The notes under the pieces were generated by a model that searched no databases, was not told where the DNA came from, and saw only the letters and a program-made list of their open reading frames with translations. Shown in pieces: positions 52,880 through 63,889 of a stretch of 64,000 nucleotides of DNA (its first letter is position 1; each line of letters opens with the position of its first letter). The translations under genes and the position numbers were made by a program. Source of the DNA: Acanthosoma haemorrhoidale (Eukaryota > Arthropoda > Insecta > Hemiptera > Acanthosomatidae); the NCBI GenBank assembly GCA_930367205.1, contig OV884014.1, positions 110,187,138-110,251,137 of the forward strand, in the 5' to 3' direction.

Positions 52880-53149
52880 TACAGCAATATCCCTTTACAT
52901 CCTTTAGTTTGATTCTTACGATAAATAAAGCGAGCACTGTAATGCAATACGCTTAGGATTTGACGGAGGAATCAAATATGTTCAACTTGAATAATTAAAT
53001 GGCGTGCCTTTTTAAAGAAATATTTTAATTATTCAATTCGAGGTTAACAACGTGGTGTTGAGGGTAAATAAATAAAATGATATATGTATCCTTAAAAAAG
53101 ATACATCCCTTATATATCATTATATTTAATGTATTCGGATACAGTTGAT
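52880..53149. other. Flank of the mariner; no gene seen
   Basis: AT-rich, nothing recognisable. Confidence 0.5.
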
Positions 53150-53370
53150 CAGAAACTCATTGAACTGAACGGAAGCATGACAAATAGGTCCACCAATGCC
53201 TTGGTCCAGTCCTCCTTCCCGTTTCAGTTTCTCTGTCATTTCGTTTCGTTTTACAAACAGGATTAACTGAACAGGAAACTGGGCTCAGAGCTGACAGGCC
53301 CGTGCACAATGGCCTTGAAGGAGAGCCGCAGACGATCAGGACATGATGGAAGAAAACTTCCCAGAACCCC
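53150..53370 (-). mobile_element. Possible old LINE family C 3' fragment
   Basis: On the minus strand, a block reading ATCATGTCCTGATCGTCTG then CGGCTCTC (53310-53345) matches the conserved core of family C 3' ends. The rest is too diverged to align by eye. Confidence 0.4.
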
Positions 53371-54649
53371 GATACCGCTTCAATCTCCAAGTGTGGATTG
53401 TAGGGTTTGTTGGTGCTTTAAACTGCTCTTGCTCCTTGATTCGGCTCTTAATCCTTTTCTAATACGTGAAGTTGTGAATAACGGAGAGGCTTTGTAAGGT
53501 GTAGTGTTTAGTAAAGAAGTAACACCGTTTAGGAAGAAGTTCATTTTCAAGCCCCCAGGTGAACATTGGTCTTTATAACATGACTTCACCCATACATTAT
53601 CAAACCAAGTATAAAGGAATTAAAAGAGATATTGAAGGGTGGCTGAAGTACTCGGGTCAAGCGAGCTTTTACTGTCATATGAATTATTAAAAAAAAATTT
53701 TCTTTAGTTTTGAACTATCTCGATTATTGAAAAACTATGTTATTTTTATGTTAGCCAAAACGTCTCTATTAAATATCTTTAAAATTATTTTCGCTGTGGT
53801 GTCGTCTTTATTCTTCTACAATAGAGGAGATATTAACAACGTTAAATCTAAAATAACTTCTGATATTGAACATGAGAAAGAACAAAATTGGGAAGGAAGC
53901 AATATTGTTAAAACTCAAGATAGATTCAAACATTTAAACGGATGCTATGGTACGACAATCATAAATACACCGACCGACAGACGATTGCTTTTGTAAAGTA
54001 AAACCTCTCCTTTCGGACTCGACAATAATAATTACTAAATCCCCTTTGACTCCAGTCACCATGGTAACTGGTCAGACTATTGTCATCTGTTCAGCAGCCT
54101 GTTTGTGCCGAGAAGAAAATAATTTAAAGCTTTACAATTGATCCGGCTTTATGGAAGGACCGGCCCAGAAAGGATTTCCTCTTCTCGTCTCTTTAAAAGA
54201 AATATCCTGTTTGAGATTATATTGCAAGTCAAAAATCTTTTTCACTCTTAGCAAACTTTTTTATTTATTTTTTTATTAAAGAAATTCTGTTAATTCCATG
54301 TCGAATATAATTTTCGATTTGTGCTCTCTAAAATATAAAGAACACTTCTCGGCCTTCAACAAATTCATATTCTGTAAAATGATAAATACTTGGCATTTAG
54401 TAACTCTCCCAATATTTTTACAAAACTTTTTTATACATCTGGTATTTGGAAATATCGTACTCGATATTTTATCATACTGAATTTTTTTTTATTTTCCTGA
54501 GGTTTTTCACATTGTGGAATTCTTCCCAGAATAAAATATCTCTATGCTTTTCTTTGACTTTTATAAGCGCCATTTTTTTTACATATATTTTAAATAGTAC
54601 AATTTAATTCATTTTTTATGTAACAATTTTTTAGAATAGAACATATCAC
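53371..54649. other. No gene seen
   Basis: AT-rich with short frames only, and no recognised domain. Confidence 0.5.
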
Positions 54650-54780
54650 CAAGGTCGTGCCTCAGCTGGTTTAGGCCCCGACTAGTTATTAGAGGAAACC
54701 CGGGTTCGAGTCCTGATTTGTCCAGTATATTTTTGTTTGGCTTCTATGCACTAATAAATATAGAACATAGCTTAGACCAA
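54650..54780 (+). mobile_element. tRNA-headed SINE (family G)
   Basis: The head has an A-box-like GTGCCTCAGCTGG (near 54657) and a consensus B box GGTTCGAGTCC (near 54703), about 45 bases apart as in tRNA promoters. The arms do not fold into a full cloverleaf. The tail TCCAGTATATTTTTGTTTGG matches 27350-27380. This is an RNA polymerase III-type SINE, not a tRNA gene. Confidence 0.6.
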
Positions 54781-55086
54781 AAAAGGCGTTAGAATAATTT
54801 TCACAAACGGCACTATGTAAATATGTATGTGTTATTAGTAAGAGATAGTGACAGATTTGACTGAGAACAGAGGAACAGGTTAGCTGATAAGTGACAATAT
54901 CAGCGAGCCCGCCCACTTGTGCTGGCAGGATCAGCATCTTGTATTGCCTTATCAGACCATATCTCCGGAAGGCCACAGGATGCGATATACAACGGCTGTT
55001 ATTCACTTCCGATTCACTCCTCTACATTTATTCATCATAGAGGCTGTGCTGTAACTTTTTGTGTTCAGGTTATAGGACCTTAACAC
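54781..55086. other. No gene seen
   Basis: A 105-codon minus-strand frame at 54689-55006 overlaps the SINE and has no recognised domain. Confidence 0.45.
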
Positions 55087-55360
55087 ATGAAGGTACTGGT
55101 AAGCCTAGCGGTTAATATAAGCATGCTAAGACAAAGTAAGCAATGGTTTCGAACCCCGGTTCGCGAGAAAATTTTATCTTTTATGGATGGGTCTGGTCGT
55201 GGTTCAATGAGCCTCGTGAGAATAAATGTGGAGCCAGTTTTGCTACTATTAATATTAATCGCTTTATTAACTGCTACTAAATCAATTAATAAAACCGACT
55301 TACTAATGTAGTTGGTTTTGTTAATCGAATAACCTAGCGCCACCTAGCTACAGAGACAGC
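55087..55360 (+). mobile_element. tRNA-headed SINE (family F)
   Basis: A-box-like AAGCCTAGCGGTTAATATAA and B-box GGTTTCGAACCCC (near 55145) form a tRNA-like head. The body has GGGTCTGGTCGTGGTTC and GAGCCTCGTGAGAATAA, and ends with CTAGCGCCACCTAGC near 55330. The body matches 35110-35255. Frames on both strands here are not genes. Confidence 0.6.
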
Positions 55361-55832
55361 CTTCTGTTGGCACTCTTCGAGAATTGTTGCGCTAAAGATT
55401 TATTATTATTATTTGTTTTATTTTTTTACGAAATAGGCCGTTCCTGGAATTGTTAAAGCAGCTTATCGAATTGTTCGTACAAATGAGAAAACTTTGACAG
55501 ATTTTTAAAACTAGGACACTGAAGGAATCGCAGAATAAAGGAATTCATTGAATTTCCTAAGCTCCTTCGTGTTAGACAGCGGAGCGGGGCTAAAACATTA
55601 CTCAAACAGAATATTTTTGGATTTAGGCCATTGTAAGTACTCACGGCTCCTTGCGCAGCGTTGAATATAATTCCTATTTATTTAATTATAGAGAAGAGTA
55701 ATAAATTTTCACGCCTTTTTTGAAGACTTTTAACCCGGTTCAGGATAAATTTGAGATTAATCCAGGACGCGGTCAGAATCCCAACGAAACTAACTGATAC
55801 TTCAATTGACAGCCTATTCGTTTTTAGAAAGT
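55361..55832. other. No gene seen
   Basis: Nothing recognisable. Confidence 0.5.
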
Positions 55833-56070
55833 AGTTTATTTAACAATAACTACAATCTGGCCTAATGCTTAAAAGAGTATTTGTTATGATTGATCTCGTT
55901 TATTTATGTGCTCTCATCATTGGGGAGGATGGTCGTCTCCGAGGCTATTGAAAAGAAGGAAGAAATCGGGGAGATCTCCTAGCCTGCAACCGCGTTACTG
56001 AAAATATAGGAAGTGGAGGCCAACAGTGAGCCGCAGACGCTCAGACACAAGTAGAGAATACTGATCAGTT
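55833..56070 (-). mobile_element. LINE family C 3' untranslated end
   Basis: On the minus strand: GTCTGAGCGTCTGCGGCTCA, GGCCTCCACTT, AACGCGGTTGCAGG, then a CATTAGGCCAGATTGTAG block and AATAAAC at its 3' end. The same order is seen at 30440-30765. Moderately diverged and strongly 5'-truncated. Confidence 0.75.
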
Positions 56071-57480
56071 TTAGAACTCACAATGTCTGCACTGTTTAAA
56101 ACAGATCCAGGGGAGCCTTCCCCGTAAAATAAACAGCCGATTGATTTTATTTTATCGAATATTACTAATATCTTGTTATTGTATTTTCAAAACTTAAGTA
56201 CCGTGTAAAGTAAAAAATATGGTGACGTAAACCAACTAGCCGAAAGATACGCTAATGAAAATATAACTGTTTCCGGTTTGGAAAAGGAAACAACGAAACC
56301 TTAACAATAATATTTTATTTATTTCATACCAGGAATACCGAACATTGCACAGACGGTAAACCTTTCCAAACAAAACGGACAAAAAAATTAAAAAGTAAAA
56401 ACCAACTTAAAATATCTGCCAAAGGAAGAATACGAAATATGTTCGAAAAAAGATAAAATACAAGCTAGTTCAGAGAGCTTATTTATTTCAGATAGAATTC
56501 CAATTTTTTTTTTTTTCATGTTCATTCTTTTTCTAGTGCTACTTTTGTAGAAGATATTTTTAAATTTTCGTTCGTTTTTCAACAGCACCATTGTTATGAA
56601 TTGGAGTGGTGACCTAAAGGGCGGTTCGAATTTATATACCAAGCTTGGTGATTATTTAAAAAAACAATTCAATTAGGTTGTTCCGCACGAGTTATTTATT
56701 TATTTTTTTATCAAAACCTTAGGAATTCAATAAATATTTCTTCAACGCCCTTCCTCTTTCTCTCTCTCTATCGGCTGTGCGAAATCTCGTTTTTAATTTT
56801 AACAATGGCTTCTCATTCTTTGTTGGCATCTTTCATCGGCTTAGTGCGATGAAGATTAATTATGGGTGGCTTTTTCATTCGGCTCTGCCCTCAGGTCGAT
56901 ACGAGCACTAAGTAGTCCCGGCTCCGCCTAGACCACTCACGCTAACTATGATGGCTATCGTGATAAGTCTTGTTGGGTCATCGATCAGGCTTATCTATCC
57001 GGGAAATGATAAGGCGTATTAAGAAAATCAGGGAAAGCTTAAATGTTTCAATCACTCCAGTAATATTATATAGCCCACCGCTGGTTGTGGAGTCATGATT
57101 GACAATCTGAAGGGAGAAGCTCTACTTACGAACAGGCGTCTTTCGCATCGATACTTCGCCACAGGGGAACGACCACTGACTTGGGGTCGAAGAAAGTTTA
57201 TTTATTGAAAACAATTTTTTCGTTCCGGTAGAAAAATATTTGGCATGAATCTAGTTAAAACTACAACCAATCTATCGAGCAATAGTTCATATCTGTCATT
57301 CACACTAGATTTGGTAACTTTGATATAAACTATTGTGTGAATAACGTAATTTAAATATCCCAAAGCGTATTCCTAAAAGGAGTCGAGAAAAAAAAAATTT
57401 AATTTAAAGCACTCTTATTTTTTTTAAACAGTTTTCATTCTTTATTCATTTTAATGCTATTTGAATTGGCTTATGATTCA
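56071..57480. other. No gene seen
   Basis: AT-rich with a T12 run near 56505. A moderately GC-rich patch lies at 56865-56960. No coding domain. Confidence 0.5.
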
Positions 57481-57600
57481 ATAACTAGTTGTTCCCTCTT
57501 GCCATGGCAAAGGGAAAACTATTAAAGAACAGCATTAATAATATTTGATTGTGAGATTAAACGCAACATGAAATTGGCGCCCGAACAAGGGACTTTGTTG
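57480..57600 (+). mobile_element. LTR retroelement remnant: tRNA-Lys primer-binding-site-like motif
   Basis: TGGCGCCCGAACAAGGGAC at 57575-57593 matches the 3' end complement of tRNA-Lys(UUU), the primer site of many LTR retroelements, apart from one extra A. It follows a sequence ending in GCAACA (57563-57568) by six bases, as expected after a 5' LTR. No second LTR and no gag/pol on the + strand was found, so at most a relic remains. Confidence 0.4.
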
Positions 57601-58089
57601 TACATCCGACGCACTATTTTAGCAGCTCTATTTTTATTTAATATCTGTCCGTAAGCAACGTGAAATTCGGATAACGTGATACGGCTCAATGGTAAGCAAG
57701 TAAAGGATCCGTTAAGTCTGATGTATCATTCAATTAACAGTTTTGTTTTAACAACTTTTTATGATTATGCCCCAATACCCATTACTATCCAGAACGTCGA
57801 TACTATTGGTTTACCCGACTCAATGTGATAGGGCAAACTTATTTTTAACTACCCTACTAAAATGGCGTGTCTAGTTAAAAGTCGCGAACATCACAGTTTT
57901 AATGACTTTCTGCAATTAAAGATTAAAATGCCAAAAACCTCATAAATTACTGTTAATAATTATAAGCCGACGAGACAATTATAGCAAAAGATCAGAACGA
58001 ACATTTGAACATAGGCATGTTATAGAGCATCGACGACAAAAGACCGTTGTATATTAAAAAAGAAAGTAACTAAAATAATTTTTATAAAT
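57601..58089. other. No gene seen
   Basis: AT-rich. If the primer-binding site is real, this would be decayed leader sequence, but no gag-like frame is visible. Confidence 0.4.
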
Positions 58090-58405
58090 TTAATCAAATC
58101 AAAACATTTCCGCGCCACCCCCTCCCCCGCAGATCCAATTTGGCGCAGCCAGCTGGTCCTGCAGAAACGATATTGCACACTCTAGACCGGCGGCTTTATC
58201 GGCAGTGCACATGTCGTCTATGTAAAAAACTCAAGGTTTTTCCACCCGCAGCCTTCGAATAGCTCTTAATTAAGTCCACGGTCGGAAGTATTCGGGTCCT
58301 CTTGATTGTCGTAAAAGAGCGTTTAAGGGCACAAAAAGTCTCAACGGAACACACCTTTGCCGGAAACCGGTTCAATAAGTCGTGATTTCCTCTAGATCTA
58401 GGCAT
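58090..58405 (-). pseudogene. Reverse-transcriptase-like fragment with Y-I-D-D
   Basis: The minus strand encodes F-Y-I-D-D-M at 58210-58227, the pattern of the catalytic motif of LTR-type reverse transcriptases, most like BEL/Pao elements, whose motif is usually YVDD. An upstream frame (58196-58405) with CALKR is joined to it only by a one-base frame change in a T6/A6 run. About 35 residues follow before a GC-rich low-complexity stretch. It could be a BEL/Pao relic. It lies in the opposite orientation to the primer-binding-like site at 57575, so the two are probably unrelated. Confidence 0.35.
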
Positions 58406-59699
58406 AAGTAAATGCGTACATTATTTTTTTTGATTAGTATGCTTTATTTTATAATATTCCAAACCGAACTATCTCGCAAGTTCTTTGATCATTTTAAATA
58501 GGATAAAGATTTTTAGTCGCTAATCTGTGATCTAAAAATTATCAAGCTATTAACTTAAACGAGCTATAAACAGTCCTCAGTTGTACATTGAATAGTTCAA
58601 AAATAGTTTATCGTTAAAGTGAGAATTCACTGCGCGATCTAATTGTAAATTACTGAACTCTTGCCATTGATACAATAGTTTCAGAGGACGTGACTGAGAA
58701 ATCCGGCTCGTTCTAGACCCCCCCCCCCCCGGATGTGGTACCTTGGCCTTGCAGAAGGCAGAGTTTGTAGTTCTTGGAAGGAATATCCAATAATGCAGAT
58801 GAAAAAACACAGGAGAATATTTGCCATAAATGTTTATCAAATACTTATTGTAAATGTATGGATGGAATACAACAGACAGAGATGGAACCTACGCTCAAGG
58901 TTTTCCCTCGTGTGCTGACTCACTGCTCTGTAGCATTGGAGTCTCTTTGGTGTTTCTAAATTAACTCCTTCCCGATACGAAAGGTCTTCATCCAGTGGTT
59001 TTCCCATCCGACGCTGAAGAAACCACACCCTACCTAGAAAGACGAAGAGGTGTATATTTCTCCCGCGGGTTTCTCATAGACAGAAACCACTAGCGATCTT
59101 TTCCAGGACCTGTTTAACGGTTCATCGCTCGTTCTTAGCGAAACTGCTTAACCGGGCACCGATTTCTAGCGAATATCTCCGAATCGATGAGTGACGAGGG
59201 AAATTCCCAACAAGCAATCAGGATTCATCCGTCAAAGGATAGATTTTATGCGCAGTACTGGTACTCAGTTGTACAGGGGCAGCACTTAGAACATATTTCC
59301 TATCTACTCAAGCCTTATTATGAAGAAAAAACAAAAAAACACACGGAATTATTCGTTCCGATTCGACGTGATACTTATTCGCTGGGAGCAGTCAATAATA
59401 TAAATTGAGACATCACTGAACTGTCCTCAGAATACAGTTCGCTGAAGAAAACCCATTTAGAAATAAATAAAAGGTAAACTCGAACCTGGATAAACAAACT
59501 TGCTTGAATATTTATATTTGTAAAACGTTAAATATAAATAATTAGATATTATGCCATCGCTCATATTAGCTTTGCTGGAGTTAATTACAGATGGAGCATT
59601 ACAGATGGCCGAAGTGTATTAAATCCACATTAGCAGGATGGGTCCTGACCTCCTATCATTATCATGGCTAATTATTAGTGCATTGAGCTGAACGTGAGA
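58406..59699. other. No supported gene; C13 run at 58718-58730
   Basis: Positions 58900-59170 are GC-richer. A 73-codon + strand ATG frame at 59187-59408 has unbiased composition, but no recognised domain or exon context. Confidence 0.4.
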
Positions 59700-59800
59700 T
59701 TAAGGACATTCAGTTGCAATATCTCGAGCTTGAATAGTGCATTATTTTATACAAACTGGAAAGTAACGGGTTCAATTCTTACAATGATATTTTATTTGTA
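59700..59800 (+). mobile_element. Possible decayed tRNA-headed SINE
   Basis: A weak A-box-like ACATTCAGTTGC (near 59708) and a B-box-like GGGTTCAATTCTT (near 59769) are followed by an ATATTTTATTTG tail like that of the family G SINEs. It is too degraded to be sure. Confidence 0.3.
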
Positions 59801-61975
59801 ATCAGGGAGAATCAGTTCCATTGCAAAAGAGCTGATGTCACAGACAGACTTTTTGTTAATTAATTACAATGATGTCGATTGAAGCCTCGAAACATTATAA
59901 ATCACCAAATCAAGATCTTTAATTTGTTACCATAGTTAATATGATAAGAATATATTTATTTTCACCACCATCAGAAACTACCGCGGAACATTACACCATC
60001 TAAAATAACACTGTGCTTTAAAACAAAACAACACCTACTTTAATGGCTACTTCAGAATCGTTCATTTGATACCCCGTACGTCATGAATGTACCTCTCTCC
60101 AGTCAACGTACAGTTCATTTTATACTGACGCACAAGCGCTTTCAATGGCTACGCTCAAGAGTGTTGTCATTAACTAGATAGAATAAGGATTAAAAATTTA
60201 ATATATTGTATGTTTTGTTCAGGGCTTGTTCCCTCGTCGCGTGGATCGGCGAACCTCTGGTCTGGGGTTTGTCTTGCCTCGCGTCGTAGTAACGTAAAGC
60301 CTCTGGTTATTGATCGAGGCGGCCTGTCCTTTTCCGTGGAATGTCGGTAAATGCATCCGGCATCAAAGGTTTACGCTTCCGGCTGATGACGAGGCAGTAT
60401 GGCGTCTACACCCGTTCCCACGGCCTGTTTGAGTTTGTTGCAGTTTGTTGCCAAGTAGTTTACTAGAGTGGAACAATGAGCTTGTAGAACCTATTATTAT
60501 ATGGAATCAATAACATAGAGATAGGGACCAGGTGAATGATGCTTTGAAAAGTATTTTAAAAATAATATTACTTCCTCTACGCTTCAACTGCATTCATTTG
60601 GAAAAACAAAACAAAAGGAATGAAACTGAAAAAAGAGCGCCTGGAAATTAAACGCAACCAGATCTGGAATAGTCCGAGGAGTATTACATAATTTAATAGG
60701 CAGTGCAACTGTTTCATTTTTCCTTCAAGTTTGAATTTTTCTATGTCTACATGTTAGTTCGTATTTGAATATTTGACTGGTTATATACCTCTAACTCGCA
60801 TCGTTCACGAACTACTCATTACATCGAGCGGAGCATACAGATTACTCTTCCCGGCGTGGTCCCCGAAGTGCACCTCTCTCTCGTATCCCAAACTATTCCT
60901 TCGACCTCCGGCCATGTGTACAGATGGCCTCCTGAGAGACCAGATGTGCCTGCTTTTATAACTTCGGAGGCGGGCCAGGAGATAGAAGTGAGTGTTCCAG
61001 ATAATCTTATCTTGCTCCGAGTTCGGGGCAGACACTTACTGCTTTTAAACTAAGATAGAATTTTTTTTTTTTAGTAGTTTTTTTGTGGACAGATTCTGGG
61101 AACATCTCGCTAGATATCCGACAGACAATAACGAGGACTATCAGCAAATGTACACAAAGTATTTACAAACCTTTACAAGAGGAAACAATAACAGCCGTTC
61201 TTATCATAAATATCGAGCGAGTGAAAACTAAATTTAACTTTCGTATCCTAGTGTTCGAACCCACTTCGTAGCGTGATATAGGCTCCGCCCTAACACTGCA
61301 TATATGTAAGCCACGTTGCACTTATATGCAAACATACAAGTCACGAAATCAAGAAACTATTCAACTTTGTTTCAAGATTCCCTGCACAAGTTAGCCTATT
61401 GATAATCATCATGACAACGAATTCGCGATTTCTACTTAAACGCGACTTCTTTCTAAAACATGATTTATCAAAATATTTTTGATTCTTTCAAGAAGTAAGG
61501 AAGGAGTCCTCTTTTTTGTCATGTTTAACTTATTTTTCCTTACAACCGTTGATCTATTTTAAACTACATACTCAGTATGTCCGTAGTGTAGTGGTGTGTA
61601 CTTTTATAATATGGATTATATGGATCATGTACTTCTAGTATAACAATACAGAATCTTTGAAAGTTGATCCCCTTTTGAAATTTAAACTGATTCTAAACCA
61701 GTATAAAGGTAGTTGTGCCTCAAAAGCTTAAGCAGTAGGATGACTCTGGTGTAGCTGACGCCCAGCTGGAGGACGGATAGGATCAAATATTTACACAGCA
61801 GGCCTTTACACAGATGCCGTCAATTTTATCCTTTTTATCATACATTTCCTTAGCCAGTTTTCGGAATTATCTATTTTAGGAAGTGATATGACATGTTTAA
61901 AAGTATCAGTGGCCCTACTTATGTATTTTCACAGCCTAAAATTGTGTAATATAATTTGTAGACTATTATGTATTA
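59801..61975. other. No gene seen; GC-rich patch at 60220-60420
   Basis: The GC-rich patch has many CpG but no clear open frame. Frames at 60773-61053 on both strands overlap each other and match nothing I know. A T12 run lies near 61060. Confidence 0.45.
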
Positions 61976-62914
61976 CAGTGGAATCCCGACATTTCGTATC
62001 CCGATTATTCGTATTTCCGGCTAATTCGTACAAATTTGCCGGTCCCTAGAGAAAATCCCGTTAAATGGTTTAAAAACAATGCATTTCAGTCCCCTCGGTA
62101 ATTCGTATTATTTTTATACTCGAGGTCACTTAAAACGTCTTATAATACGTATTTTCAGTTTAAAAACCTCGATAATTCGTACTGTTTAAAGAAAGGGAAA
62201 GAGCACAGTAATTCGTACTCTTTTTAATGAAAGGAAATAAGGAGGGGAGAGAGGGAAAGTTTTAGGAATTGTACTAAGCTTTTCTTTCGTTTCTACAGAT
62301 CAGTCTCATTTTCGTTATCGTTGTGACAAGTTACCATGCCTCCGAAAAAAGTTAACCTCTCTATTAAAGAGAAACAACAGATCATAAAGGCCGTGGCCAG
62401 TGGCTTTAAGCAAATTGACATATCCAAGCGTTTTATAGCCCCTCGTTCCACGATCACATCAATCCTGAAGAACAAGGACAAAATCACTCCCCAGACATCG
62501 AGCAGCAAAGTGAAACGCTTCAAGACTGGTGATTACCCACAACCTGAAGAGAACTTAAAAAAGTGGTTTGCGCAAGCAAAGAATTTAAATGTACCAGTGG
62601 GGGAAATACACAAAGGAATTGACAATACCCGTCTGCAATGATTGCGTCAAAAAAAAAATTACGGATTTATTTCGTACAAATGATTGGTGTTTATTTAATC
62701 TAGAACATAAGTATGTACATATTTTTTATTGCATGTATTGTTCATTGTTTAGTATTAAGCAGTGTTTATTGCATAGTTTTTATCCTTACTACATTATACA
62801 TACTTCTCAATACATACATGTTTGCATTATTTTGTACTCCCGATAATTGGTATTCCCGATAATTCGTACCAAACTGTCAGTCCCTTGACAATACGAATTA
62901 TCGGGATTTTACTG
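61976..62914 (+). mobile_element. pogo/Tigger-type DNA transposon, internally deleted
   Basis: The 939-bp element starts CAGTGGAATCCCG and ends with the reverse complement of CAGTAAAATCCCG; the 24-base terminal repeats agree at 20 positions. It is flanked by TA on both sides (61974-61975 and 62915-62916), as expected for this superfamily. Subterminal copies of the motif TAATTCGTA recur on both sides. The single coding remnant keeps only the DNA-binding part of the transposase. Full-length Tigger elements are usually over 2 kb. Confidence 0.93.
62336..62641 (+). pseudogene. Tigger/pogo transposase, N-terminal DNA-binding part only
   Basis: 101 codons starting at the ATG in ACCATGCC. It begins MPPKK and carries the psq/CENP-B-type N-terminal helix-turn-helix (about residues 6-55, including EKQQIIKAVASG and RSTITSILKN). 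The first part of the second, CENPB-type DNA-binding domain follows (about residues 66-95, including LKKWFAQAK), and then the frame stops. The whole DDE catalytic domain is absent. Such a protein could bind the element ends but not cut them. The overlapping frame at 62589-62846 is a shadow. Confidence 0.9.
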
Positions 62915-62916
62915 TA

Positions 62917-63705
62917 TTGAAATATGTGTACGAAGTCTCTGTACAGACAGTTTGGTGTATCACTAATTGTTTTCAAAATAAGTACTTTCAGTGTCCAAAA
63001 ATACCTCATCCAATCTGGCAAAAACAGTGAAAATAGTTTGAACTAAACCATCTTCTTTTTTGCATTGATGTAGAAGAAGTGTCCTAACTACAGAGAAATG
63101 AACAGTCAGCATTTTGTTCAAGTACTTAGTATACGGTATTAGTACTTAGTATACGGTATTAGTATTATCGTGTTACTGACAATTGTATGTTTACAGTTGT
63201 GCAAGGGACACAAAACTCGGTAGTATAACTTACTCGTAAAGACAGTGTCAGACATTCAGGCAGAAACTTTGTGTCGCTTCGGCTGTGAAAAAGTTGCAAA
63301 CTCTAATTTCCTGTCTCCCATATCTGTATATTATTGGGCCATCTAATGGAATCTCCATAAACAATTTCGTTACGATAGATTAAATCATGACCCGGATTGA
63401 CTGACCGACAGCCACTAAGGAGAAAGCACCCACTTACTGCAATTTCCCAGGACGTCAACCCCAGAAAAATCCTTTTTTATCCCGTCGACATTCATAAATA
63501 TTCTTTAAAATCATTTCAGAGAAGTTTATTATAGATAATTTTTAAAACATTTTATATGTAGACAGAACCGTTTCTAATGATCTACTGCAGGAGGGTACTT
63601 GGCAAAGTATGTACCTTTTTTCAAACCGTTGATTGCATGTGTCTATGCTCCCACTCAATATCAACCTCGCTTAGGAAACACCTCCTCATTCATCGAAAGC
63701 TTTAT
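62917..63705. other. No gene seen; 20-bp tandem duplicate at 63121-63164
   Basis: The 20-bp unit AGTACTTAGTATACGGTATT occurs twice in tandem at 63121-63160. Otherwise AT-rich and featureless. Confidence 0.6.
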
Positions 63706-63889
63706 AATGCTAAGAACAAGTAGAAGGGGATTGAGCAGAACTGTATGCCTGCCTCGTGACTTGATAGAAGCCACTGATGATTCCCTGTTATTTTTAAGTA
63801 AGCAACCGCATCCCTCCAAGACCTCCATACTTACCCAGAATCGTATCCTTTCCTTATACCTTTACGTCTCAGCTTTAGCCCCAGACCCC
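63706..63889 (+). repeat. Dispersed repeat family E, copy 3 (5' part)
   Basis: From TGCTAAGAACAAGTAGAAGG through CCTGCCTCGTGACTTGATAG to TCAGCTTTAGCCCCAGACCCC it matches the reverse complement of 12945-12755. It stops abruptly at CCCC where LINE A begins. The long + strand frame covering it (63599-63898) is a chance frame across the junction. Confidence 0.8.

Noticed and set aside
59187..59408. 73-codon + strand ATG frame as a small gene
   Set aside because: Unbiased composition but no domain, no promoter evidence and no exon partners; kept only as a remark in the region entry.
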